This document shows, in pieces, positions 44,398-55,597 of a DNA stretch of 64,000 nucleotides. The notes under the pieces were generated by a model. It made no database searches. It was not told the DNA's origin and saw only the letters and a program-made list of their open reading frames with translations. The number at the start of each line of letters is the position of its first letter. The first letter of the stretch is position 1. A program made the translations under genes and the position numbers. The stretch is taken from contig NZ_APJI01000018.1 of the NCBI RefSeq assembly GCF_000497575.1, forward strand, positions 1 to 64,000. The letters are read 5' to 3'. This DNA comes from Afipia sp. OHSU_II-C1. Lineage in GTDB: Bacteria; Pseudomonadota; Alphaproteobacteria; Rhizobiales; Xanthobacteraceae.

Positions 44398-44480
44398 GTC
44401 ATTGCGAAGAGCGTAGCGACGAAGCAATCCAGTCCTTGCTTTACAGTTTTCTGGATTGCTTCGCTTCGCTCGCAATGACG
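44398..44480. repeat. REP-like palindrome, copy A
   Basis: The sequence runs from GTCATTGCGAAGAGCG to CGCTCGCAATGACG, with AAGCAATCCAG and CTGGATTGCTTCGC as inner arms, so it can fold into a long hairpin. It lies between convergent genes (the SoxYZ-like carrier and the medium subunit of the hydroxylase). Two close relatives lie at 56330 and 58601. Confidence 0.88.
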
Positions 44481-44515
44481 ATAAAAGCTGGTTTGGTTCA
44501 GATAATCAACAACTC

Positions 44516-44600
44516 GTCATCGCCGGGCAAAGCCGTTCAACGAACGGCGTCGCTTCGCTCGCCCGTAGCCGTTCGAGGAACGCCTATGACCGGGCATGAC
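44516..44600. repeat. Second type of palindromic repeat
   Basis: An element bounded by GTCATCGCCGGGC and its near-complement GACCGGGCATGAC, with inner arms around GCCGTTC and GAACGGC, follows copy A in the same convergent gap. No second copy was seen in this window; it looks like a dispersed chromosomal repeat of the same host family. Confidence 0.65.
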
Positions 44601-44639
44601 AGATTGGATTGAGTCCGGTCTTACTCAAAAACGAAAATC

Positions 44640-44672
44640 CCAAAAAGAAACGGCGCACCTTGCGATGCGCCG
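44640..44672 (-). terminator. Rho-independent terminator of the hydroxylase operon
   Basis: CGGCGCA and TGCGCCG form a 7-bp stem with an eight-base loop; on the minus strand it is followed by TTTCTTTTTG. It lies about 27 bases after the stop codon of the medium-subunit gene, the last gene of the SLM operon. Confidence 0.8.
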
Positions 44673-44698
44673 GAGTGGTCCTCTGCGGGAGAGCTGTT

Positions 44699-45499
44699 TT
44701 ACGCGGCGTCCTTGACGGCGCGTTGGGCCATGACCTTGACGAGGTTGGCGCGATAGTCGGCAGCGCCGTGGAGGTCGGCCATCAGGCCGTCGGCGGAAAC
44801 CGAGATGCCATCCAGTGCCGCGGCCGACCAGTTGGCCTTGAGCGCCTGCTCGATGGCGGGTACACGCATCACGCCATTTTGCGAGGCGCCGGTGGCGGCG
44901 ACGCGGACCTCGCCCGATTTGGTCTGCGCCACGAACACGCCGGTCAGCGCGAAGCGCGAGGCCGGGTGACGGAACTTGGCGTAGCCGGCCTTGGCCGGGA
45001 TCGGGAAGGTGACCGCGGTGATGATCTCGCCGTCTTCAAGCGCCGTCGAGAACAGACCCTTGAAGAAATCGGCCGCCGCGATGCTGCGCTTGTTGGTCTT
45101 CACAGTGGCGTCGAGCGCCAGCACCGCCGCCGGATAGTCCGCCGCCGGGTCGTTGTTGGCGAGCGAGCCGCCGATGGTGCCGCGATAGCGCACGGCCGGA
45201 TCGCCGATCACGCCGGCCAGCGCCGCCAGCGCGGGAAGCGCCTTCTGCAAGGCCGTATTGGTGGCGACGTCGTAATGCGTCGTCGCCGCCTTGATGGTGA
45301 CGCTGTCGCTGCCGAAATCGATGCCGATCAGTGCCGGAATCCTGGCGAGGTCGATCACGTCGGACGGCGCGGCGAGGCGCTGTTTCATCACCGGCAGCAG
45401 GGTCTGCCCGCCGGAGAGATATTTGGCCTCGCTGCCGTTGGCGAACTGCGCCGCGGCGTCGTCGACCGAGGAGGCGCGATGATAGTGAGTCTCGTACAT
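44699..45499 (-). CDS. Molybdenum hydroxylase FAD subunit (CoxM-like)
   Basis: This 266-residue protein has the two FAD-binding loops of CO-dehydrogenase medium subunits: AKYLSGGQTLLP near residue 30 and TIGGSLANNDPAADYP near 110. It passes electrons between the [2Fe-2S] subunit and an acceptor. It is the third gene of an S-L-M operon, 17 bases after the large subunit. The start was placed at MYETHYHRASS, the family's normal N-terminus. Confidence 0.93.
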   Translation of the reverse strand: MYETHYHRASSVDDAAAQFANGSEAKYLSGGQTLLPVMKQRLAAPSDVIDLARIPALIGIDFGSDSVTIKAATTHYDVATNTALQKALPALAALAGVIGDPAVRYRGTIGGSLANNDPAADYPAAVLALDATVKTNKRSIAAADFFKGLFSTALEDGEIITAVTFPIPAKAGYAKFRHPASRFALTGVFVAQTKSGEVRVAATGASQNGVMRVPAIEQALKANWSAAALDGISVSADGLMADLHGAADYRANLVKVMAQRAVKDAA

Positions 45500-45516
45500 G
45501 ATGCGTCTCCCTTGTC

Positions 45517-47862
<2,346 letters not shown>

Positions 47863-48041
47863 GGGATCTCTCCTTGTTCGATCGCAGGCCGCGCCGTTAC
47901 AGGCCGCGTGCCCGATCGCTGGTTCAATTCGCGTGGCCCGCGCATCGCTCCGAATCTCGGGAGCGCCAACGCGCGAAACCTGACTTTACAAAAAGCGAAG
48001 CGGCGATGCCCGCCCGCACGACGTTTGCGTGCGTATCCGCG

Positions 48042-48542
<501 letters not shown>

Positions 48543-48668
48543 GAGACACCTCCCGTTGAATTGTTATAGTTCCAAATTAGAGGCATCCCGGTCCGACTTG
48601 GCAACAGCGATCTTGGTAGTAGGGGCCCGTCGGGCGCACGCGGCGCGCGGCGGATTGCTTTCGGTGTC

Positions 48669-49535
48669 TCAAAAATTCATACCGAACAGCAAGCGGACCT
48701 GATGGCGCTCGAAATTGACCAGATCGAGCGGGCCGGGCGCATTTGCCGCTCGGCCGGCGATCTGCGCGCTCCAGGCGGCGGCGATCCAGGAGCGTTGCGA
48801 CAGTTTGACGAACAGCGTCGGCCCGAGAAAGCCCGCGTGCCCGGCGAAGTCGTCGAAGCCGAGGCTCTCGTAGCGTCGCAGATAGCGGCCCTCGATGCCG
48901 AGGAAGACGCCCGGCGACACCTGCGCCATCAGCGCCGTGGCGATGCCGGCGGTCGCTTCCCGCGCCCAGTCGCCACCTGTCTTCGCGCGCGAGATTTCCG
49001 GCTGGTAGAGCAGGTTGAAGGCCGCGACGATCCGGTTCGGGACGATCTCCTTGTCGAACGCCGCCACCAGATCGGCCCCGTACTCGCGCACGCGCGCGCC
49101 CGAACCGTCGTCGATACGGGAGCAGTGCGGCTCGATGCCGAGCGCGAAACCGAACGGTGCTGCGGTGCGGTCGAGCAGACGATAGCGGAAATCCGCCGAG
49201 AAGCCACCGATTGCGAGCTGACGGCGATTCTCAAATCCGTTCACGCCGGCGATGTCATGAGTGACGATCGCGGCGCTGTATTCCGTGCGCAGATTTTGAA
49301 TTGGAACGAATTCAGCGGAAAGGGTCTGCTCGCCGGTGACGTATCTACCCGCGCGTTTGCCGAATCGAGCCGTCGTCCCACCTTCGAATTCGCGCTCGCC
49401 GAGCGTTCCGACGTCGCTTCCGGTGGTGAAGCCGAACAGATGCTCGGTCTCGATTTCATCAGCACGTACAGGCGCGATGAATTGTGCAAGCGCGAACAAC
49501 ACCGCGCAGGCTGTCACACCCATGCATGCCGCCAT
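48669..49535 (-). CDS. Probable outer-membrane protein, unknown function
   Basis: This 288-residue protein has a signal peptide (MGVTACAVLFALAQFIAPVRA) and a sequence of alternating hydrophobic and polar strands ending in aromatic F (VRLLFGMNF), which suggests an outer-membrane beta-barrel. Two adjacent starts are possible. It diverges from the PQQ alcohol dehydrogenase gene, with 307 bases between them that include a strong palindrome, so the two may share regulation. A porin-like role for alcohol or metal entry is a guess. Confidence 0.7.
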   Translation of the reverse strand: MAACMGVTACAVLFALAQFIAPVRADEIETEHLFGFTTGSDVGTLGEREFEGGTTARFGKRAGRYVTGEQTLSAEFVPIQNLRTEYSAAIVTHDIAGVNGFENRRQLAIGGFSADFRYRLLDRTAAPFGFALGIEPHCSRIDDGSGARVREYGADLVAAFDKEIVPNRIVAAFNLLYQPEISRAKTGGDWAREATAGIATALMAQVSPGVFLGIEGRYLRRYESLGFDDFAGHAGFLGPTLFVKLSQRSWIAAAWSAQIAGRAANAPGPLDLVNFERHQVRLLFGMNF

Positions 49536-49566
49536 GCGTGGCTTTCGCGCGGAAAAGCCTGCAAAA

Positions 49567-49583
49567 GGCGGGAAAATATCGGT
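49567..49583. promoter_or_regulatory. Half-site-like match to the alcohol-dehydrogenase palindrome
   Basis: GGCGGGAAAATATCGG resembles the left part of the 20-bp palindrome 90 bases to its right (GGCCGGGAAAATTTCCCGAT). It lies 32-48 bases upstream of the divergent outer-membrane gene. Listed as a possible weaker site for the same regulator. Confidence 0.35.
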
Positions 49584-49656
49584 GCATCGCCGCCATGACG
49601 GCCGCAACCGCGAGGCGCGGCCGATGTTCGATGGTAAGCGCATGCCGAAGGCTCTT

Positions 49657-49676
49657 GGCCGGGAAAATTTCCCGAT
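49657..49676. promoter_or_regulatory. 20-bp palindrome upstream of the PQQ alcohol dehydrogenase
   Basis: GGCCGGGAAAATTTCCCGAT contains a perfect 7+1+7 inverted repeat (CGGGAAA-A-TTTCCCG) about 170 bases before the dehydrogenase start. The same 20 bases with one change occur upstream of the TonB receptor gene at 61275. Sharing between two loci 11.6 kb apart argues for a regulator binding site, probably of a response regulator encoded in this island. Confidence 0.7.
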
Positions 49677-49842
49677 ATTATCGTGGACTACTACCTTCCG
49701 CCTATACTTGTTGCGAAAATCCGATGTTGTAATTCCGTTGCGATGGCGGCCGCGGGTTGCCGGTCGACGCCTTGCGATACGTCCTGCGGATCCGGTTCGT
49801 CGAATTGCGAACGCAGCGAAAGCAAACATTGGGAGGAAGCAG

Positions 49843-51561
49843 ATGAGGTTGAGGAGCAGGGGATTCTTGGCTGGCGTTTCGGTGATCGCCAGTCTGGCCG
49901 CGGGATCGCTGGGCGCCAGCGCCAACGACTCCGTCGCCAAGGCGGTATCCGACACCAATCAATGGGCGGTCGCCGGGCACGACTATGCCAATACGCGTTT
50001 CAGTCCACTGAACCAGATCAACGCCGACAACGTTGGCAAGCTGTCCCTCGTCTATTCCTTCTCGCTCGCCTCGCTGCGGTCGAATGAATCCTCGCCGGTC
50101 ATCATCGGCGATACACTCTACGTCACCACCTCCTGGGGTCCGAAATACGTCTACGCGCTGGATGCGGCGACCGGCGCCCGCAAGTGGACCTATGAACCTG
50201 AAATTCCCGATGACGTGCTGCAGTATGCCTGCTGCGACGTGAACAATCGCGGCGTCGCCTACGCCGACGGCAAGCTCTATATCGGCCGCCTCGACGGCAA
50301 GCTGACCGCGCTCGATGCCAAGACCGGCAAGGAACTGTGGACCTCGAAGGTCGTCGATTACAAACAGGGATCGGTGATCACGTCGCCGCCGCTGGTGGTG
50401 CGCGACAAGGTCATTACCGGCTTCGGCGGCGGCGAATACGGCGTGCGCGGTGCGTTGCAGGCCTTCGACGCCAATACCGGCAAGCAGCTCTGGCAGACCT
50501 TCACCACGCCCGCACCCGGTGAAGAAGGCAGCGACACCTGGAAGGGCGACACCGGCCTGCATGGCGGCGGCGCGCCGTGGCTGGTCGGCTCCTACGATGC
50601 CAAGTCCGACACCGTGTATTGGGGCACCAGCAACCCCGGACCGTGGAACACCGGGGTGCGCTCGACCGGCGACGGCAACTTCGGCAAGCTCACCAATCTC
50701 TACACTGCTTCGACGCTGGCGCTCGATCCGAACACCGGCAAGATCAAGTGGCACATCCAGACTACGCCGGCCGATGCTTGGGACTATGACGGCGTCAACG
50801 AAGCGGTGCTCGCCGACCTCAAGGTGGAGGGCAAGACAGTTCCGGCGCTGCTGAAGGCCGACCGCAACGGCTTCTTCTTCGTCGCCAACCGCGAGACCGG
50901 CAAGGTGCTCTCGGCCGAGAAGTTCGTGCCCTCGACCAACTGGGCGAAGTCCTGGGACATCAAGACCATGCGCGCGGTCGAGGATCCGGACAAGCGCCCC
51001 GGCCCGAATCATCCGGCGAAGGACATCTGCCCGAACCTGATCGGCGGCAAGAACTGGCAGCCGATGTCGTTCAATCCGAACACGGGCCTGGTCTACATCC
51101 CGACCAACAACGTCTGCATGGACTGGTCGGTTAGTGACGTGTCCTACAAGCGCGGCGTGTTCTATCTCGGAGCCGAATTCCCGACCAAGGAAGGGCCGGG
51201 CGGATATCTCGGCGAACTGGTCGCTTGGGATCCGGTCAAGCAGAAGAAGGTCTGGGGCATCAAGGAAGATCTCCCCTTCAACGGCGGCACGCTGACCACC
51301 GGCGGCAATCTGGTCTTCTCCGGCAATCTTCATGGCGACTTCCGCGCCATCAACGCCAAGGATGGCAAGGTGTTGTGGAAGAAGAACCTCGGCTCCGGCA
51401 TCGGCGCCGGTCCGGTGACCTATTCGGTCAAGGGCAAGCAGTATGTCGCCATCGTCGTGGGTCGTACCGCGTCGATCCCGGCGTTCCTGGGAGACATCGG
51501 CAAGAAGATGACCGCGGCAGCGCCCGAAGGCGGTTCGCTGTTCGTGTTTGCGCTGCAATAA
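49843..51561 (+). CDS. PQQ alcohol dehydrogenase with lanthanide-type signature
   Basis: This 572-residue periplasmic enzyme has a signal peptide (residues 1-27) and an eight-bladed quinoprotein propeller. Visible active-site features are the vicinal disulphide Cys130-Cys131, metal ligands Glu198 (GEYGVRG) and Asn264 (SNPGPWN), catalytic Asp314, and Asp316 two residues later (WDYDG). That extra Asp is the mark of lanthanide-dependent enzymes (XoxF, ExaF/PedH); calcium enzymes of the MxaF type have a small residue there. Overall pattern is closer to ExaF/PedH-like alcohol dehydrogenases than to classical XoxF. A strong GGGAGGA precedes the ATG. Confidence 0.93.
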   Translation: MRLRSRGFLAGVSVIASLAAGSLGASANDSVAKAVSDTNQWAVAGHDYANTRFSPLNQINADNVGKLSLVYSFSLASLRSNESSPVIIGDTLYVTTSWGPKYVYALDAATGARKWTYEPEIPDDVLQYACCDVNNRGVAYADGKLYIGRLDGKLTALDAKTGKELWTSKVVDYKQGSVITSPPLVVRDKVITGFGGGEYGVRGALQAFDANTGKQLWQTFTTPAPGEEGSDTWKGDTGLHGGGAPWLVGSYDAKSDTVYWGTSNPGPWNTGVRSTGDGNFGKLTNLYTASTLALDPNTGKIKWHIQTTPADAWDYDGVNEAVLADLKVEGKTVPALLKADRNGFFFVANRETGKVLSAEKFVPSTNWAKSWDIKTMRAVEDPDKRPGPNHPAKDICPNLIGGKNWQPMSFNPNTGLVYIPTNNVCMDWSVSDVSYKRGVFYLGAEFPTKEGPGGYLGELVAWDPVKQKKVWGIKEDLPFNGGTLTTGGNLVFSGNLHGDFRAINAKDGKVLWKKNLGSGIGAGPVTYSVKGKQYVAIVVGRTASIPAFLGDIGKKMTAAAPEGGSLFVFALQ

Positions 51562-51581
51562 CGTAACGTTGGGAGTCAGGG

Positions 51582-52817
51582 ATGCTTGCAAATTTTTCGG
51601 AGTGGAACGGAATGTCATTCAATCGCCGAACCTCTCGCGCCCTTGCAGGCATCCCGGCTCTTGCCGTTGCGCTGTCGCTGATGGCGCCGGCCTCGCAGGC
51701 CGTCGCGGATGATCGTCAGCCGCTGCGGTTCTGCGCCGATCCGACCAACCTGCCGTTCTCGAGCGACGATCCGGCCAACCCCGGACTTTATCTCGAGATC
51801 GGTCAGGCGCTGGCGAAAGCGCTCGACCGTCCGGTGGTTTACGATTGGTACAAGTCGTATTTCGGCAAACGCACCGTGCGGGTGACGCTGCTCGGCAAGC
51901 AGTGCGACGCGATGATCGGATTGACTCCCACCACCGATTTCATGGGCCCGGCGGTGATCTTCTCCAAGCCGATCATCAAGGAAGGCTATGCGCTGGTGAC
52001 GGCGAAAGGCCGCAAGATTTCCGGGCTTGCGGACCTCAAGCAGTTGCGGGTCGCGGTTCAATACCAGACCACGCCGCAAAACATGCTGGCGCAGCGCGAC
52101 GAGATCGAGAAAGTCACGGTCCTCAGTCCCGACGAAGGCATGAAGGCGCTCGATCAGGGCAGGGCCGATGTCGCTTTCGTGTGGGGGCCGGTCGCGGGCT
52201 GGCTCAACAAGACGGTCTACAGCGGCAAGTATGACATCCAGAGCGTGGATGGTGAGGCGCTGTCGTGGCCGGTTGCGATCGGCTTCGCCAAGGCGTCGAA
52301 GGATCTGCGCGACGAGATCGATGCGGCGTTGCCGAAGGTCGAGGCGATGATTCCCGCGCTCGTCGAGAAATACGGATTGCCGACCGACGCACCGGTCAAG
52401 CTGACGGCGCTTGCGCAGCCTCTGGTGCGATTGGCGTCGGCGGAGACGCAGGCGAAACCCCTCGTGGTCGCCGACTCCACCACCGCGCCGTCACCGACGG
52501 CCGCTGCGCCAGCGACGCTGACACCAGAAGTCATCAAGAGCCGCGAGAACGATTCCGAGGCAGTGACCTCCGGCCGCGAGACCTTCAACGGAACCTGTGC
52601 GCATTGTCACGGCCCGGACGCGGTGCAGAGCGAGCGTCACATCGATCTTCGCCGGCTGCACAAGAAGTACGGCGACGACATGCGCGATACTTACTGGAAG
52701 ACGGTTCATAACGGTCGGCCCGCCAAGGGAATGCCGGCATGGAAGGACGTCTTCGACGACAAGCAGCTCAACGAGATTTATGCCTATCTGCTCACGGTGC
52801 AGGTGCCGGGAGACTAG
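51582..52817 (+). CDS. MxaJ/XoxJ-like periplasmic protein fused to cytochrome c
   Basis: This 411-residue protein has a signal peptide (ending PASQAVA), a type-II periplasmic-binding domain of the quinoprotein-associated kind (about 45-270), a proline/alanine-rich linker (about 290-315), and a C-terminal class-I cytochrome c with heme motif CAHCH at 339-343 and axial Met384 in KGMPAW. Separate genes for the J protein and the cytochrome acceptor are usual next to xoxF; here they are one chain, probably placing the electron acceptor on the dehydrogenase. Start 51582 has GGGAG; 51612 is an alternative. Confidence 0.9.
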   Translation: MLANFSEWNGMSFNRRTSRALAGIPALAVALSLMAPASQAVADDRQPLRFCADPTNLPFSSDDPANPGLYLEIGQALAKALDRPVVYDWYKSYFGKRTVRVTLLGKQCDAMIGLTPTTDFMGPAVIFSKPIIKEGYALVTAKGRKISGLADLKQLRVAVQYQTTPQNMLAQRDEIEKVTVLSPDEGMKALDQGRADVAFVWGPVAGWLNKTVYSGKYDIQSVDGEALSWPVAIGFAKASKDLRDEIDAALPKVEAMIPALVEKYGLPTDAPVKLTALAQPLVRLASAETQAKPLVVADSTTAPSPTAAAPATLTPEVIKSRENDSEAVTSGRETFNGTCAHCHGPDAVQSERHIDLRRLHKKYGDDMRDTYWKTVHNGRPAKGMPAWKDVFDDKQLNEIYAYLLTVQVPGD

Positions 52818-53059
52818 GGTTGCTCCTCGAAAGGCGGCACGGTTGCATGCCACCCGAAGCGCTGTGCTATTCGGATATCGGTGAGTTTGCCGCCGGATGT
52901 TCGTGTGTGAATTGGGCCGGCGTTGATTGGGCTTGCCAAGGACGGTCACTGTCGCGGAAGCTGCATGCCGAAATCGGATCGCGTTGGAACCGGATTGCTA
53001 TGACGGCTGCTCGTCGGCGTCCCGCCGGCGATGTGGTCAGCCGCTGACGAGGCCGGCAG

Positions 53060-53794
53060 ATGACGAACTTTTTGATCATCGACGATCATCCGCTGTTCCG
53101 CGAGGCATTGGGCAACGCCGTGCGGCAGGCGCATCCCGATGCGGTGATCTTCGAGACCATGTCGATCAAGGGCGCGCTGCATATCCTTGCCGAGAAGAAG
53201 GGCATCGATCTGGCGCTGCTGGATCTCACCTTGCCCGACGCGACCGGGTTCTCCGGATTCATGCGGCTACGCGAGACCTATCCGCGACTGCCGGTCGCGA
53301 TCGTCTCGAGCCATGAGGATCAGGAGGTCGTCAGCGAGGCCTTGTCGCTCGGCGCCGCCGGCTATCTGCCGAAATCGACGTCGAAGAACGAATTGGCCCA
53401 GGCGATCGACTGTGTGTTGAGCGGATCGGTCGCGGTCCCGAAGAACTTTGTCGTTTCGGGCGAGCGCGGCGACACCGATTTCACACAGACGCTGCGCCAG
53501 CGCTTGCAGGAACTGACGCCGCAGCAGCTTCGCGTGCTGGACCTGATCCGCCGCGGCTATCAGAACAAGCATATCGCCGCCGAACTCAAGCTCGCGGAAT
53601 CCACCGTCAAGGCGCATGTCACGGAAATCCTGCGCAAGCTGAAGCTGTTCAGCCGTAACAAGGCGGTGATCGAGATCGGCAAGATCAGCCTGCCGGTCCC
53701 GAAGAAGCGTGGTAGCAACAAGGGTGAATCCGCATTTCCCGAAAGCGGCGATCACAAGCCGGCTGAGATGGGCGGCATGGCCAAGCGCCGCTAA
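53060..53794 (+). CDS. LuxR/NarL-type response regulator
   Basis: This 244-residue regulator has a receiver domain (acid pair Asp8-Asp9, phosphoacceptor Asp55 in LLDLTLPD, Lys105 in YLPKSTS) and a LuxR-type HTH (LTPQQLRVLDLIRRGYQNKH, LAESTVKAHVTEILRKL). Its HTH resembles the ErbR/AgmR class that controls PQQ-dependent alcohol oxidation in pseudomonads, a resemblance noted from memory. The basic tail beyond residue 215 is unusual. The 240-base gap before it shows no gene and probably contains its promoter. Confidence 0.9.
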   Translation: MTNFLIIDDHPLFREALGNAVRQAHPDAVIFETMSIKGALHILAEKKGIDLALLDLTLPDATGFSGFMRLRETYPRLPVAIVSSHEDQEVVSEALSLGAAGYLPKSTSKNELAQAIDCVLSGSVAVPKNFVVSGERGDTDFTQTLRQRLQELTPQQLRVLDLIRRGYQNKHIAAELKLAESTVKAHVTEILRKLKLFSRNKAVIEIGKISLPVPKKRGSNKGESAFPESGDHKPAEMGGMAKRR

Positions 53795-54856
53795 ATGCCG
53801 CAAGATGGGATGATCGCCGTCAACGACGGCAACATCGATGCTGGGCCGGCCCAAACCAGGTTCAGAACAGGCCGAGGAAATTTTGTTTTGCTCCGTATCG
53901 CCATCGCCGCCATTCTGATCCTCGTCAATGTTCCTTCCTTCGCTGCGGATACGCTGCGCATCGGCCTGCAAAAGACCGGCACCTTCGCGTGGCAGCTCGA
54001 TGTCATCAAACGCCATGGATTGGCCTCGGCCGCCAATCTCGATCTCAAGCTCACCGAAATGTCCTCGGCAGATGCCGGCAAGCTGGCGCTCAACGCCGGC
54101 TCGGTGGATGTCGCGGTGGTGGACTGGCTGTGGGTGGCGCGTGAGCGGGCGCTCGGCACCCGGCTGCAATTCTATCCGTATTCGACCGCTATCGGCGCGA
54201 TCATGGTGAAGCAGGATGCGCCGCTGCAAAAGCTCGCCGACCTCAAGGGCCAAACCCTGTCGATCGCAGGCGGGCCGCTCGACAAGAGCTGGCTCATCGT
54301 GCAGGCGGTCGCGATGCGCCGCGGCCTCGATCTCAAGCGCGACGTTACGCTGCAATATGGCGCGCCGCCGCTGATGTTCCAGAAAACGTTGCAGGGCGAA
54401 TCGCAGGCCAATTTGAACTACTGGAATTTTTGCGCGCGGCTGGAGGCGCGCGGCTTTCGCCGGCTCTATGACATTCGCGAAGCGCAGGTCGAGCTTGGCT
54501 TGAAGGAGCCGCTGGCGCTGACCGGCTATGTCTTCTCCGAAAAGTTCGCGGCGGCGCACCGCGAGGCCATCGAGCGTTTCCTGACGGTAGTGCAAAAGGC
54601 CAACGATATCCTGATGCAGTCGGATGCGGAGTGGGAAGCGCTGCGTCCGCTGATGCAGGCCGAGGATCAGGCCACCTTCCTTGCCTATCGCGACCGCACC
54701 CGGGAAGGCATCCCGCGCCGGACTATCCTTGCCGAGGAAACCGACGCGCGGATGCTGTTCAAGACGCTGACCGAGATCGCCGGCCCTTCGCTGCTCGGTT
54801 CCGTGAAGGAAATTCCCGCCGGCATGTATTATCATCGCTCGTCGTCGGGAGGATGA
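53795..54856 (+). CDS. NitT/TauT-type ABC transporter substrate-binding protein
   Basis: The core (DTLRIGLQKTGTFAWQLDVI, then SVDVAVVDWLWVARERA and GGPLDKSWLIVQAVA) is a periplasmic-binding protein of the nitrate/sulphonate/aliphatic class. The signal peptide is the LLRIAIAAILILVNVPSFAA segment; with the ATG used here it is preceded by 31 polar residues, so translation may really start at a TTG or GTG further in, near 53882-53888. It is followed by its permease and ATPase. The substrate is not known; in this context an island-specific solute is possible. Confidence 0.85.
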   Translation: MPQDGMIAVNDGNIDAGPAQTRFRTGRGNFVLLRIAIAAILILVNVPSFAADTLRIGLQKTGTFAWQLDVIKRHGLASAANLDLKLTEMSSADAGKLALNAGSVDVAVVDWLWVARERALGTRLQFYPYSTAIGAIMVKQDAPLQKLADLKGQTLSIAGGPLDKSWLIVQAVAMRRGLDLKRDVTLQYGAPPLMFQKTLQGESQANLNYWNFCARLEARGFRRLYDIREAQVELGLKEPLALTGYVFSEKFAAAHREAIERFLTVVQKANDILMQSDAEWEALRPLMQAEDQATFLAYRDRTREGIPRRTILAEETDARMLFKTLTEIAGPSLLGSVKEIPAGMYYHRSSSGG

Positions 54857-54859
54857 GCG

Positions 54860-55597
54860 TTGGCAAAGGTTGTCTCGCTGGCGCTGCTGCTTGGCCTATG
54901 GGCGTTGATCGCGTGGCTGGCGCAGTCGCCGCTGCTGCCAAGCCCCATGAGTGTCGGCGAAATGATCGTCACCGACACGCGGTCGGGCGAACTGCCGTTC
55001 CAGATGGCGTGCACGCTGGCGCGCGTGGTGGCGGCATTCGCCATCGCCTTCACGCTGGGTGTCGCCGGCGGTTACGTCATGGGTCGTTCGAAGCTGATCG
55101 ACCGTTACGCCGATCCATGGCTGGTGGTGCTGCTCAACCTGCCGGCGCTGGTCATCATCATCTTCGCCTACATCTGGATTGGCCTTAACGAGACCGCCGC
55201 CATCGTCGCGGTGGCGCTCAACAAGCTGCCGAACGTGATCGTGGTGACGCGGGAAGGCGCGCGCTCGCTCGATCCCGCGCTCGACGACATGGCGCAGGCG
55301 TTTCGTTTCAGCCGGCGATCGAAGCTGCGCAACGTGGTGTTTCCGCAACTGGCGCCGTATCTCGCGGCGGTGTCGCGCTCGGGGCTGTCGATTATCTGGA
55401 AGATCGTGCTGGTGGTCGAATTGCTGGGGCGGCCGAACGGCGTCGGCTTCGTGCTTGGTTCGTCGTTCTCGCTGTTCGATATGACGCGGATTTTGAGCTA
55501 TGCGATCTCGTTCGTCGCGCTTATGCTCGCCATCGAAACATTCCTGGTGCAACCGCTTGAACGACGCACGAACCGCTGGCGCCGCAACGCCGCTTGA
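54860..55597 (+). CDS. NitT/TauT-type ABC transporter permease
   Basis: This 245-residue permease has about six membrane segments and the binding-protein-dependent transport loop (EGARSLDPALDDMAQAFRFS followed by KLRNVVFPQLAPYLAAVSRS). I use a TTG start preceded by GGGAGG; the ATG at 54853 is in another frame. It belongs with the binding protein before it and the ATPase after it. Confidence 0.88.
   Translation: MAKVVSLALLLGLWALIAWLAQSPLLPSPMSVGEMIVTDTRSGELPFQMACTLARVVAAFAIAFTLGVAGGYVMGRSKLIDRYADPWLVVLLNLPALVIIIFAYIWIGLNETAAIVAVALNKLPNVIVVTREGARSLDPALDDMAQAFRFSRRSKLRNVVFPQLAPYLAAVSRSGLSIIWKIVLVVELLGRPNGVGFVLGSSFSLFDMTRILSYAISFVALMLAIETFLVQPLERRTNRWRRNAA

Noticed and set aside
49702-51618. 638-codon open frame on the minus strand
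   Set aside because: Antisense to the PQQ alcohol dehydrogenase, whose active-site residues are all present on the plus strand.
53267-54835. 522-codon open frame on the minus strand
   Set aside because: Lies across a response regulator and a binding-protein gene on the opposite strand; no domain motif.
54853-55188. ATG-started frame over the ABC permease
   Set aside because: The frame beginning MSVGKGCLAG is out of register with the permease motifs; the TTG at 54860 gives the proper membrane protein.
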